Shown here one piece after another: positions 24,459-34,176 of a stretch of 64,000 nucleotides of DNA. The translations under genes and the position numbers were made by a program. Position 1 is the first letter of the stretch. Every line of letters starts with the position of its first letter. The notes beneath the pieces were generated by a model, which was not told the DNA's origin, did no database searches, and worked only from the letters and a program-made list of their open reading frames with translations. The stretch is taken from NCBI RefSeq assembly GCF_900111245.1, contig NZ_FOGO01000001.1, forward strand, positions 744,001 to 808,000, written 5' to 3'. The DNA is from Streptomyces qinglanensis. GTDB taxonomy: Bacteria; Actinomycetota; Actinomycetes; Streptomycetales; Streptomycetaceae.

Positions 24459-26165
24459 ATGCCCCGCCCCACGTCCAGAGCACCGCTCTCCCGGGCGGCG
24501 GCGTCCCCGCGGCGGACGGCGCGCCCCGGAGCGCGCTCCGTCCTCGGCTTCCGCACCCGTCCCCGTCCGGCACCGGGAACAGGGTCCGGGAAGGAGCCGC
24601 GGCCCGGGCGAGGAGCAGCACCGGGAACGGATTCCGGGGCAGAGCACCGGGCAGAGCGCCAGGCGGGTAAGCGCCGGGCGGGTACCGGAGCGGTGGCCCG
24701 CTCTCCGCTGCGAGCACCGCTCTCCACCCGTAGCACCGCCCTGCACCCGGGGGCGTGGTGGCTCTGGGCCCTGGGTCTGGCCACCGCCGCCTCCCGCACG
24801 ACCAACCCCCTCCTCCTCGGACTGCTGATGACGGTGGCGGGCTACGTGGTCGCGGCCCGCCGCACCGACGCGCCCTGGGCCCGCTCCTACACCGCGTTCC
24901 TGAAGCTGGGCCTGCTGGTCCTCACCATCCGCCTCGCCTTCGCCTTCCTCCTCGGCTCCCCCATCCCCGGCAGCCACGTACTCGTCGAACTCCCGGAAGT
25001 GCCGCTGCCCGACTGGGCCCGCGGGGTACGGATCGGCGGACGGGTCACCGCCGAGGGCATGGTCTTCGCGCTGTACGACGGGCTCAAGCTGGCGACGCTC
25101 CTGGTCTGCGTCGGAGCCGCGAACGCGCTCGCCAACCCGGCGCGACTGCTGAAGTCCCTGCCCGGAGCCCTCTACGAGGCGGGCGTCGCGGTCGTGGTGG
25201 CGATGACCTTCGCCCCGCACCTCGTGGCCGACGTACGGCGGCTGCGCGCGGCGCGGCGGCTGCGCGGGCGGGACGACCGCGGGCTGCGCGGGGTGGCGCA
25301 AGTCGCACTGCCGGTCCTGGAGGGCGCGTTGGAGCGCTCGGTCGCGCTCGCGGCGGCGATGGACGCACGGGGCTACGGCCGGACGGCGCGCGTTCCGGCC
25401 GCGGTGCGCCGCACCACCACGGCGCTGACGCTCGGCGGGCTGCTCGGCGTGTGCGCGGGTACCTACGGCCTGCTGGCCGCCGCCGGCGCCGGGTTCGGGC
25501 TGCCGCTCCTGCTGGCGGGCCTGGTCCTCGCGCTGGCCGGGCTGCGGCTCGGCGGCAGGCGGGCGGCCCGCACCCGGTACCGCCCAGACCGCTGGGGGAT
25601 CCGCGCATGGCTGGTGTCGGCGTCCGGTGCCGCCGTCGCCGCGCTGCTGATCGCGGCGGCCGATGTGCTGCCGGGCCCGATGAACCCGCCGGCCGTCCCG
25701 CTGGCCGCGCCCCCGCTTCCGCTCTGGCCCGCCGCCGCCGTCCTGCTCGGCCTGCTGCCGGGCTTCCTCGCGCCCGCCCCGGCCCTCCCGGAGAACCGGC
25801 CCGGTGACCGGCCCGGTGACCGGCCCGGTGACCGGCCCGGTGGCGGCCGTGCACCCGCCGGTGCCCGCCGCGCGCCCTCGGCCGACGCGCACTCGGCCAC
25901 ATCGGCCACCGCACCGGCCACCGAGCACCCCCGGGCCGAAGACGAAGGCGACGACGCCAGCGACAGCGGCGGCAGCAGCAGCGGCAGCGGCAGCGGCAGC
26001 GGCAGCGGCAGCGGCAGCGGCGCAGCCCGAACCGACCGCACCGACATCGGCAGCAGCAGTGATCCGCGCGAGCGGGAGGCGGGGCCCTGCGCGCGGACGG
26101 CACCCAGGGCCCGGATCCCGCGGGCGCTGCGGGACCGGCAGCACGACGAGGAGAGCACCCGGTGA
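24459..26165 (+). CDS. ECF transporter T component (CbiQ/EcfT family)
   Basis: The 568-residue frame contains an EcfT domain at about residues 90-400: helices from LHPGAWWLWALGLATAASRTTNP, the coupling-helix motifs LYEAGVAVVVAMTFAPHLVADVRRL, AARRLRGRDDRG and ALAAAMDARGYGR (the A-R-G signature that contacts the ATPases). The first 78 residues are Arg/Pro-rich and may not be translated; GTG 24693 is an alternative start. After the T domain a Pro/Arg/Gly tail has a 12-bp tandem repeat (GDRP units, near 25797-25841) and a Gly-Ser run (25975-26025). The ATG lies 3 bp after the previous stop and its own stop overlaps the next gene. Confidence 0.85.
   Translation: MPRPTSRAPLSRAAASPRRTARPGARSVLGFRTRPRPAPGTGSGKEPRPGRGAAPGTDSGAEHRAERQAGKRRAGTGAVARSPLRAPLSTRSTALHPGAWWLWALGLATAASRTTNPLLLGLLMTVAGYVVAARRTDAPWARSYTAFLKLGLLVLTIRLAFAFLLGSPIPGSHVLVELPEVPLPDWARGVRIGGRVTAEGMVFALYDGLKLATLLVCVGAANALANPARLLKSLPGALYEAGVAVVVAMTFAPHLVADVRRLRAARRLRGRDDRGLRGVAQVALPVLEGALERSVALAAAMDARGYGRTARVPAAVRRTTTALTLGGLLGVCAGTYGLLAAAGAGFGLPLLLAGLVLALAGLRLGGRRAARTRYRPDRWGIRAWLVSASGAAVAALLIAAADVLPGPMNPPAVPLAAPPLPLWPAAAVLLGLLPGFLAPAPALPENRPGDRPGDRPGDRPGGGRAPAGARRAPSADAHSATSATAPATEHPRAEDEGDDASDSGGSSSGSGSGSGSGSGSGAARTDRTDIGSSSDPREREAGPCARTAPRARIPRALRDRQHDEESTR
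25797..26025. repeat. short tandem repeats inside the EcfT tail
   Basis: About four copies of a 12-bp unit (GACCGGCCCGGT phase) near 25797-25841 encode GDRP repeats. A run of GGCAGC 6-mers near 25975-26025 encodes Ser-Gly repeats. Both extend the disordered C-terminus of the T component. Confidence 0.75.
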
Positions 26166-27970
26166 TCACCTTCGAGCAGGTCAGTGTCGTCCACGACGGC
26201 GCGGACGGCCCCGCCTTCCCGGTGGTGGACGCCCACATACCCGAGGGCGAGCTGTGTCTGCTCGTCGGCCCCAGCGGGGCGGGCAAGTCCACCCTGCTGG
26301 GCACCGTCGCGGGCCTGGTCCCGCACTTCACCGGCGGCACCCTGCGGGGCCGCGTGACCGTGGCGGGCCGCGACACCCGGACGCACAAGCCGCGCGAACT
26401 CGCGGACGTCGTGGGCACGGTGGGCCAGGACCCGCTGGCCCACTTCGTCACCGACACGGTGGAGGACGAACTGGCCTACGGCATGGAGTCCCTGGGACTG
26501 CCGCCGGGGACCATGCGCCGCCGGGTCGAGGAGACCCTCGACCTGCTCGGCCTCAACGAGCTGCGGGACCGCCCGATCGCCTCCCTCTCCGGCGGCCAGC
26601 AGCAGCGCGTGGCCATCGGCTCGGTCCTCACCCCGCATCCCCGGGTGCTCGTCCTCGACGAACCCACCTCGGCGCTGGACCCGCCGGCCGCGGAGGAGGT
26701 CCTGGCCGTGCTGCAACGGCTCGTCCACGACCTGGGCACCACCGTTCTGATGGCCGAGCACCGGCTGGAGCGCGTGGTGCAGTACGCGGACCGGGTGCTG
26801 CTGCTGGCGCCGGAGGGCGAGCGGGGCCGGGACCGGGCCGCAGGCCCGGCGGACGCGGACATCCCCGGGTCGGGTGCCGCCGGTTCCGCGACCGCCGGTT
26901 CCGCGACCACTGGTTCCGCCACCACTGGTTCCGGAACCTCGGGCTCCGGCGCCTCGGGCTCCGGCGCCACCGCTCCGGAGCCGGCGGGCGGCGGCGCGGA
27001 GCCGCGGGGCACGGCACGGATCGGCGATCCGGCCGCCCTGCTGGCGGTCTCCCCGGTGCGGCCCCCGGTGGTGGAACTGGGCGAACTGGCGGGCTGGGAC
27101 CCGCTTCCGCTGTCGGTACGGGATGCCCGCCGCCGTGCGGACACGCTGCGGCGGCGGCTGGCGGACCGGCCCGCGCCCGCTGCCGCGCCCGCTGCGGCGG
27201 ACTCCCCGGCAACGGAGGCACGACCGGTCGCCGAGGTCTCCCGGCTCGGCCTCGTCCGCGACCGCGTCACCGCTCTGCACGAGGTCTCCCTCACGCTGCA
27301 CGCCGGGCGCACCACCGCGCTGATGGGACGCAACGGCGCGGGCAAGTCGACCCTGTTGAACACGCTCGTGGGGATGCACCGGCCCAGCTCCGGCCAGGTC
27401 TCCGTCGGCGGCCGGACCCCGCACCGTACGCGGCCGGCCGAACTGCTGCGGCACGTCGGCCTCGTCCCGCAGGAGCCGCGCGACCTGCTCTACGCGGAGA
27501 CCGTCGCCCGCGAGTGCCGTACCGCGGACGCCGACGCGGACGCCGCACCGGGCACCTGCCGGGCGCTGGTCTCCCGGCTGCTTCCCGGAGTCCCGGACAG
27601 CACCCATCCCCGCGATCTGTCCGAGGGGCAGCGGCTGGCACTGGCGCTGTCGATCGTCCTGACGGCCCGGCCACCGCTGCTGCTGCTGGACGAACCGACC
27701 CGGGGACTGGACTACGCGGCAAAGTCCCGGCTGGTGCTGCTGCTGCGCGAGCTGGCGACGCAGGGCCATGCGATCGTGCTCGCCACCCACGACGTCGAGC
27801 TGGTGGCGGAGCTGGCGCACCGCGTCGTCGTCCTCGCGCAGGGCGAGACCGTGGCGGACGGGCCCACCGACGAGGTCGTCACCTCCTCACCGGCCTACGC
27901 TCCGCAGGTCTCCAAGATCCTGGCCCCGCAGCCCTGGCTGACGGTCGGCCAGGTGCGGGAGGCGCTGTGA
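26162..27970 (+). CDS. ECF transporter ATPase, two fused ABC domains (A and A')
   Basis: The 602-residue protein contains two complete ABC ATPase domains. The first (about residues 1-220) has Walker A GPSGAGKST, signature LSGGQQQR and Walker B VLVLDEPTSAL. The second (about 350-590) has Walker A GRNGAGKST, a variant signature LSEGQRLAL and Walker B LLLLDEPTRGL followed by the H-loop ATHD. The linker at about 225-260 is a run of Gly-Ser-Ala-Thr repeats. ECF transporters usually encode the two ATPases as separate genes; here they are one chain. With the T component and S component it powers vitamin uptake, B12 by context. Confidence 0.92.
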   Translation: MITFEQVSVVHDGADGPAFPVVDAHIPEGELCLLVGPSGAGKSTLLGTVAGLVPHFTGGTLRGRVTVAGRDTRTHKPRELADVVGTVGQDPLAHFVTDTVEDELAYGMESLGLPPGTMRRRVEETLDLLGLNELRDRPIASLSGGQQQRVAIGSVLTPHPRVLVLDEPTSALDPPAAEEVLAVLQRLVHDLGTTVLMAEHRLERVVQYADRVLLLAPEGERGRDRAAGPADADIPGSGAAGSATAGSATTGSATTGSGTSGSGASGSGATAPEPAGGGAEPRGTARIGDPAALLAVSPVRPPVVELGELAGWDPLPLSVRDARRRADTLRRRLADRPAPAAAPAAADSPATEARPVAEVSRLGLVRDRVTALHEVSLTLHAGRTTALMGRNGAGKSTLLNTLVGMHRPSSGQVSVGGRTPHRTRPAELLRHVGLVPQEPRDLLYAETVARECRTADADADAAPGTCRALVSRLLPGVPDSTHPRDLSEGQRLALALSIVLTARPPLLLLDEPTRGLDYAAKSRLVLLLRELATQGHAIVLATHDVELVAELAHRVVVLAQGETVADGPTDEVVTSSPAYAPQVSKILAPQPWLTVGQVREAL

Positions 27971-28887
27971 GCCGCCCGGCGCCGGGCACCGGCCGGGCCG
28001 TACGCGGCGACCGGGCCGTGCGCGCGGTGCGGCTGGGTCCGCGGTCGGTGGCGGCACTGGTGCTCACCAGCGCCACCGGTGTGGCGGCCTTCGCCTGGCC
28101 CCTGCTGGCCGACCGGGCGTCCGGGCTGGCGCACTCGCGCGACGCCCCCTGGCTGTTCGCGGCGCTGCTCCCGCTGCTGCTGGCGGTCGCCGTGGCGACC
28201 GTCTCCGAGACCGGGCTGGACGCCAAGGCGGTGGCCATGCTGGGCGTGCTGGCGGCGGCCGGTGCCGCACTGCGGCCGCTGGGGGCGGGCACGGCGGGCC
28301 TGGAGCCGATGTTCTTCCTGATGGTGCTCTCCGGCCGGGTGCTGGGGCCGGGATTCGGGTTCGTGCTGGGTGCCGTCTCGATGTTCGCCGGGGCGCTGCT
28401 GACGGGCGGGGTGGGCCCCTGGATGCCCTTCCAGATGCTCACCATGGGCTGGGTCGCCATGGGTGCCGGGCTGCTGCCCGCTCCGGCCACGCTGCGCGGC
28501 GGCCGGGAGCGGGTCCTGCTCGCCGGCTACGGCGCGGTGTCCGCACTGCTCTACGGGTTGATCATGAACCTGCAGGGCTGGCCCTACATCGCGGGCCTCG
28601 GCTCGGGCCTCTCGTTCGTGCCCGGTGACCCGCTGCCGGAGAATCTGGCCCGGTACGGGGCATATGTGCTGGCCACCTCGCTCGGCTGGGACGTGCCCAG
28701 GGCGCTGCTGACCGTGGTGCTCACCCTGACCCTGGGGGGCACCGTGCTGCGGGCGCTGCGCCGGGCCACCCGGCGCGCCGCCTTCGAGGCGGCGCCGGTG
28801 TTCGCGGAGCCGGCCGCGGGCGCGGGCGAGCGGACCGGCGGCGGGACCTCCGCGCCGCCGGGATCCGGGGGATCATCGGCGGGGTGA
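27967..28887 (+). CDS. ECF transporter S component (substrate binding, likely cobalamin)
   Basis: The 306-residue protein begins at GTG 27967, overlapping the ATPase stop as GTGA. It has about six membrane segments: SVAALVLTSATGVAAFAWPLLA, FAALLPLLLAVAVATVS, AMLGVLAAAGAALRPLG, MFFLMVLSGRVLGPGFGFVLGAVSMFAGALLTGGVGPWMPFQML in two helices, and YGAVSALLYGLIMNLQGWP. The segment GFGFVLGAVSMFAGA...GPWMPFQM is typical of S components. Location at the end of a B12-riboswitch operon makes cobalamin or a corrinoid precursor the likely ligand. A strong terminator follows the stop by 3 bp. Confidence 0.88.
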   Translation: MSRPAPGTGRAVRGDRAVRAVRLGPRSVAALVLTSATGVAAFAWPLLADRASGLAHSRDAPWLFAALLPLLLAVAVATVSETGLDAKAVAMLGVLAAAGAALRPLGAGTAGLEPMFFLMVLSGRVLGPGFGFVLGAVSMFAGALLTGGVGPWMPFQMLTMGWVAMGAGLLPAPATLRGGRERVLLAGYGAVSALLYGLIMNLQGWPYIAGLGSGLSFVPGDPLPENLARYGAYVLATSLGWDVPRALLTVVLTLTLGGTVLRALRRATRRAAFEAAPVFAEPAAGAGERTGGGTSAPPGSGGSSAG

Positions 28888-28890
28888 GGT

Positions 28891-28929
28891 CCCGTGTTCC
28901 TGCCCGACCCCGACGGGCAGGAACACGGG
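28891..28929 (+). terminator. strong hairpin terminator of the ECF operon
   Basis: Perfect 16-bp inverted arms (CCCGTGTTCCTGCCCG, 28891-28906, and its complement, 28914-28929) with a 7-nt loop, 3 bp after the S-component stop. As in most GC-rich actinomycetes there is no T-tract. Confidence 0.85.
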
Positions 28930-28931
28930 TC

Positions 28932-29273
28932 TCAGGGCGAGCCCGCAGTCTGCGGAAGCTCGCGGCTCTGCTCCCGGCGGCGCGGCGCGCCGCCGCGGTC
29001 CGGGACCTCCGGTGCGCACCGGAGCCGGTTTCCGTACGGGGAGGGGCCTGCCCGGGACGGGCGCGGCCGCACGGAGGACGGCCCCGCAGCGCACCGCTTC
29101 GCGGCGGGCGCCTTCGCGGCGGGCGGCGGACGGCCCGGTGGCGGCGCCGTGGTGCTCGGGCCGGCGACGACCGGAGCCGCATCCGGCCCGGTCCCCGCCG
29201 GCTCACCCGAGCGCGCCGCGTACCGCAGCGGGTACTCGACCACGCTCGGGTCCCCCGTTCTTCCCCGTTGAAC
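28932..29273. other. 342-bp stretch without a confident gene
   Basis: A minus-strand frame ending at 28932 is open across the whole stretch, but it is Pro/Ala/Arg low complexity with no recognisable start or family. It begins VVEYPLRYAARSGEP and might be the relic of a gene once divergent from the TetR gene and sharing its operators. Confidence 0.4.
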
Positions 29274-29293
29274 TGGAGAACGATCGTTCTCCA
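29274..29293. promoter_or_regulatory. 20-bp perfect palindrome upstream of TetR gene
   Basis: TGGAGAACGATCGTTCTCCA is a perfect dyad 59 bp before the TetR start. Its GAGAAC/GTTCTC arms recur at 29315-29330, so the two are probably paired operators of the adjacent TetR protein. Confidence 0.72.
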
Positions 29294-29314
29294 ACCGGGC
29301 AAGACAGTATCGTA

Positions 29315-29330
29315 GAGAACGGCGGTTCTC
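29315..29330. promoter_or_regulatory. second TetR operator
   Basis: GAGAACGGCGGTTCTC has perfect 6-bp arms with a 4-bp centre and lies 22 bp before the TetR ATG. The centres of the two dyads are about 39 bp apart, near four helical turns, so dimers could bind on the same face. Confidence 0.7.
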
Positions 29331-29351
29331 AAGACGTGGGGAGAACGGGAT

Positions 29352-29945
29352 ATGGACAGCGACGCCACGACCGAGGCGCGCATCCTCAGCGCGGCGGATG
29401 CGCTCTTCTACGCGCACGGCGTGCAGACCGTGGGCATGGACCGCGTCCGGGACGCCAGCGGCGTCTCGCTGAAGAAGATCTACAAGTGCTTCCCCTCCAA
29501 GGGCGCCCTGGTGGAGGCGTATCTGCGCCGCCGGGACCGGTGGGCCAGGAACGCGCTGGAGGAGCGGGTGTCCCGGCACACCGACCCGGAGGAGCGGGTG
29601 CTGGCGGTCTTCGACTGGCTCTACGACTGGGTGGACGGGCCGGACTTCCACGGCTGCGCGTTCATCAACGCCTTCGGCGAACTGGGCGCCGACTCCCAGG
29701 GGGTCGTCGACGCGGTGCGCGAGCACAAGGGCGCCGTCCGCGGCTATCTGCGGGACCTGGCGCACGAGACCGGCGCGGCGGAGCCGGAGTGGCTCGCCTC
29801 GCAGTTGGCCGTGCTGCTCGACGGCGCGATGAGCAACGCCTCCATCACCGACTCCCCGGCCCCGGCAGCGCACGCACGCTCCGCCGCGGAGACACTGCTG
29901 CGCACCGCGACCGCCCCGGCACCCGCCGCGGACCCGGCCCGGTAG
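29352..29945 (+). CDS. TetR-family regulator, probably autoregulated
   Basis: The 197-residue protein has the TetR HTH at about residues 5-55 (RILSAADALFYAHGVQTVGMDR, then ASGVSLKKIYKCFPSKGALVEAYL) and an all-helical ligand domain with DGPDFHGCAFINAFGELG, a pattern seen in the TetR subgroup that includes regulators of drug pumps and oxidoreductases. Two strong palindromes immediately upstream suggest tight autoregulation. Its usual divergent target gene seems to be missing: the 340 bp to the left have no convincing gene. The thiolase to its right is on the opposite strand and convergent. Confidence 0.9.
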   Translation: MDSDATTEARILSAADALFYAHGVQTVGMDRVRDASGVSLKKIYKCFPSKGALVEAYLRRRDRWARNALEERVSRHTDPEERVLAVFDWLYDWVDGPDFHGCAFINAFGELGADSQGVVDAVREHKGAVRGYLRDLAHETGAAEPEWLASQLAVLLDGAMSNASITDSPAPAAHARSAAETLLRTATAPAPAADPAR

Positions 29946-30010
29946 CCGCGGCCGGAGGCGCGCACCGTCGCCCGCGGGCGCCGAAGAGCACGGCCCTGCG
30001 GCCGCAGCCC

Positions 30011-31465
<1,455 letters not shown>

Positions 31466-31496
31466 TCAGCACGCCGACGATGGAGTGGAGCTGCCG

Positions 31497-32747
31497 ATGT
31501 CCTCCTGCCCCGCGCTGCCCGACGGGTTCGACTTCACCGACCCGGACATCTATCAGGACCGCGTCCCGCTGCCCGAGTTCGCCCTGCTGCGCGAGACCGC
31601 GCCGGTGTCGTGGATCCGGCAGCCGCGGGGCGTGGCGGGCTTCGACGACGAAGGGTACTGGGCGGTGACCCGGCACGCGGACGTGAAAGAGGTCTCCACC
31701 CGCCCGGAGCTCTATTCCTCCAACCTGAACACCGCCGTCATCCGGTTCGCCGCGCACATGAACCGCGAGCAGATCGACATCCAGAAGCTGATCATGCTCA
31801 ACATGGACCCGCCCGAACACACCCGGGTCCGGCAGATCGTGCAGCGCGGCTTCACGCCCCGCGCCGTCCGCGCGCTGGAGACCGCCCTGCGCGAGCGCGC
31901 CACCCGGATCGTGCAGAGCGCGCGGGAGGACGGCAGCGGCGACTTCGTCACCGACATCGCCGTCGAACTGCCGCTGCAGGCCATCGCCGAACTCATCGGC
32001 GTCCCCCAGCAGGACCGCTCCCGCATCTTCGACTGGTCCAACAAGATGGTCGCCTACGACGACCCCGAGTACGCCATCACCGAGGAGGTCGGCACCCGCT
32101 CGGCGGCGGAGCTCGTCTCGTACGCCATGACGATGGCCCAGGCCCGCAAGGAGTGCCCCGCCCGGTACGCGGGGGACGACATCGTCAGCCGGCTCGTGGC
32201 GGCCGAGGGCGAGGGCAACCTCAGCGCGGACGAGTTCGGGTTCTTCGTGATCCTGCTGGCCGTCGCGGGCAACGAGACCACCCGCAACGCCATCAGCCAC
32301 GGCATGCACGCCTTCCTCACCCACCCCGGGCAGTGGGAGCTCTTCCGCACCCAACGGCCCGCAACGGCGGCCGAGGAGATCGTGCGCTGGGCGACGCCCG
32401 TGGTCTCCTTCCAGCGCACCGCCACCCGGGACACCGAGCTGGGCGGGGCGCGGATCACGGCCGGGGACCGGGTCGGCCTCTTCTACTCCTCGGCCAACAA
32501 CGACCCGGAGGTCTTCGCGGACCCGGGCACCTTCGACATCACCCGCGACCCCAACCCGCACCTCGGCTTCGGCGGCGGGGGCCCGCACTTCTGCCTGGGC
32601 AAGAGCCTGGCCGTGCTGGAGATCGACCTCATCTTCCAGGCCGTGGCCGACCTCGCGCCCGGGATCCGGCTGGCCGGACCGGCGCCCCGCCGGCTCCGCT
32701 CGGCCTGGATCAACGGCATCAAGGAGCTGCGGGTCGACTACCGCTGA
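31497..32747 (+). CDS. cytochrome P450, CYP125-like steroid C26/C27 monooxygenase
   Basis: The 416-residue P450 starts at ATG 31497, with GGAG 6 bases upstream; a GTG at 31485 would add 4 residues. It has the I-helix VAGNETTRNAISHGM, the ExxR motif in AEEIVRWATPV and heme loop LGFGGGGPHFCLG with Cys366. Many stretches match what I remember of CYP125A1: GFDFTDPDIY, DVKEVS, LIMLNMDPPEHTRVR, RGFTPRAV, ELPLQAIAELIGVPQ, EFGFFVILLAVAGNETTRN and RSAWINGIKE. CYP125 oxidises the terminal methyl of the cholesterol side chain through acid level. It is divergent from the FadA5-like gene with KstR-like boxes between, which makes a steroid substrate likely. Electrons may come from the ferredoxin at 18.5 kb. 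Confidence 0.9.
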   Translation: MSSCPALPDGFDFTDPDIYQDRVPLPEFALLRETAPVSWIRQPRGVAGFDDEGYWAVTRHADVKEVSTRPELYSSNLNTAVIRFAAHMNREQIDIQKLIMLNMDPPEHTRVRQIVQRGFTPRAVRALETALRERATRIVQSAREDGSGDFVTDIAVELPLQAIAELIGVPQQDRSRIFDWSNKMVAYDDPEYAITEEVGTRSAAELVSYAMTMAQARKECPARYAGDDIVSRLVAAEGEGNLSADEFGFFVILLAVAGNETTRNAISHGMHAFLTHPGQWELFRTQRPATAAEEIVRWATPVVSFQRTATRDTELGGARITAGDRVGLFYSSANNDPEVFADPGTFDITRDPNPHLGFGGGGPHFCLGKSLAVLEIDLIFQAVADLAPGIRLAGPAPRRLRSAWINGIKELRVDYR

Positions 32748-33627
32748 CCCCGGGCCGGCAGCCGGCCCGCGGCGCACCCCCGGCCCGCGCATAGGCGCCC
32801 GGTGTGACGCCGTAGCAGCGGACGAACCAGCGGTGCAGGTGCGCCTGGTCGGCGAACCCGCAGACCGCAGCGGCCTCGGCCGCGGTGGCGCCCTCAGAAA
32901 GCATCCGGCGGGCACCCCGCAGCCGCAGTTGCCGCTGGAAGTCGCTGGGCGGCATCCCCAACTCCGCGCGGAAGGCGCGGTAGAGGGCGAACCTGCTGCA
33001 ACCGGCCGACTGCGCCAGCACCTCCGCAGGAACCTCCCGGTCCCAGCTCTCCGCCAGCAGTTCCCGGGCCCGGCGCACCGCCGCCGAACCGACGCGCGGG
33101 GCCGTCGCGCGGGCCGGGGTGCGCGCGCCCCGGCGCACCATCGCGACCACCGTCTCGGTGAGCCGCTCCTCCCGGACCAGCGCGCTCGCGGCGGGCCCGC
33201 CCGCCAGGGCGGCGTGCAGCCGCAGCAGCGCCGTCCGCAGCACCCGGTCGGTACGCACCGGCTCGGGGAACAGCGGCATCGGGGCGTCCCGGCCGACGGC
33301 GTCGGTGAGCACGGAGCGCACCAGATCGGGCCCCAGGTGGACGATGCGGTAGGTGAAACCGGCCGGTGCCGCCGACTCCCCGTCGTGCGGATCGTCCGGG
33401 TTGAAGGCCATCACCATGCCCTCGGCACTGGTGTGGTCCCCGCCGCGGCAGCGGAACCGCTGAGCTCCGGTCTCGGTCACCGCGAAGGAGTACGCGTCGT
33501 GGCTGTGCCGGTGGAAGGCATGGCCGGTGAAGTGGGCCCGCATGGCCTCCAGCGGCTGGTCCGGCGCGCGCCAGTAGCGCACCCAGTCGCCGGGCGCTGC
33601 ACCCGCCGGCCCGGATCCCTCACCCAT
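32719..33627 (-). CDS. AraC-family transcriptional regulator
   Basis: The 302-residue protein has an N-terminal cupin-like sensor (about residues 20-110; HFTGHAFHRHSHDAYSFAVTE, MVMAFNPDDPHDGESA) and two C-terminal HTH units (about 190-290; EVLAQSAGCSRFALYRAFRAELG, then AAEAAAVCGFADQAHLHRWFVRCYGVTPGAY). I chose ATG 33627. Its 3' end overlaps the P450 gene by 29 bp in convergent orientation. It is divergent from a DUF2000 gene 138 bp away; AraC/DUF2000 pairs are frequent in actinomycetes, so that gene is its most likely target. Confidence 0.9.
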   Translation of the reverse strand: MGEGSGPAGAAPGDWVRYWRAPDQPLEAMRAHFTGHAFHRHSHDAYSFAVTETGAQRFRCRGGDHTSAEGMVMAFNPDDPHDGESAAPAGFTYRIVHLGPDLVRSVLTDAVGRDAPMPLFPEPVRTDRVLRTALLRLHAALAGGPAASALVREERLTETVVAMVRRGARTPARATAPRVGSAAVRRARELLAESWDREVPAEVLAQSAGCSRFALYRAFRAELGMPPSDFQRQLRLRGARRMLSEGATAAEAAAVCGFADQAHLHRWFVRCYGVTPGAYARAGGAPRAGCRPGVSGSRPAAP

Positions 33628-33765
33628 ACCGCGGCCCTCCTGTACGTCCCGCCTCTCGGCGCGTTCCCCCAGGTCACAGTCTGCCAGCCCGGCTGCCGGG
33701 CCGTCGCGCCGCAGCCGCACCGGCGTTCAAGACAGCCGGGGCCGGGCGCACGCAGAGTCGGACGC

Positions 33766-34176
33766 ATGCGTTTCGACACCAAGGCCGCCGTGCTGGTCCG
33801 CCCGGACCTCGCGGACTGGCAGAAGCTCAATGTGACCGCGTTCCTGGCCAGCGGAATCGCCGGCGTCTCCGACGAGGTGACCGGCGAGCCGTACGAGGAC
33901 GGCTCGGGCAACCGCTACCTGCCGCTGCTCCGCGAACCCGTGCTGTGCTTCGCCGCCGACCGGGAAGGGCTCGCCGCGGCCCATCGGCGCGCACTCTCCC
34001 GCGGGCTGGCACTCGCCGTCTACACCGACGAGATGTTCGCCACGGGCAACGACGCCGACAACCGCGCGGCCGTGCGGGCCGTCGAGGCGGAGAAGCTCAG
34101 TCTCGCCGGGCTGGCGCTCTACGGTCCCCGGAACTCGGTGGACCGGGCGGTGAAGGGGCTGAAGCTGCACCGCTGA
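33766..34176 (+). CDS. DUF2000 family protein
   Basis: The 136-residue protein begins MRFDTKAAVLVRPDLADWQKLNVTAF and includes RYLPLLREPVLCFAAD and ALAVYTDEMFATGND, a small alpha/beta fold typical of DUF2000, a family related by structure to peptidyl-tRNA hydrolase-like proteins and of unknown function. It is divergent from an AraC regulator that probably controls it. The last 80 bp overlap the 3' end of the convergent GT87-PAP2 gene. Confidence 0.88.
   Translation: MRFDTKAAVLVRPDLADWQKLNVTAFLASGIAGVSDEVTGEPYEDGSGNRYLPLLREPVLCFAADREGLAAAHRRALSRGLALAVYTDEMFATGNDADNRAAVRAVEAEKLSLAGLALYGPRNSVDRAVKGLKLHR

Noticed and set aside
29274..29330. KstR-like box at the TetR palindromes
   Set aside because: The spacing between AAC and GTT is 4 bases (AACGATCGTT, AACGGCGGTT), not 2, so it belongs to a different regulator.
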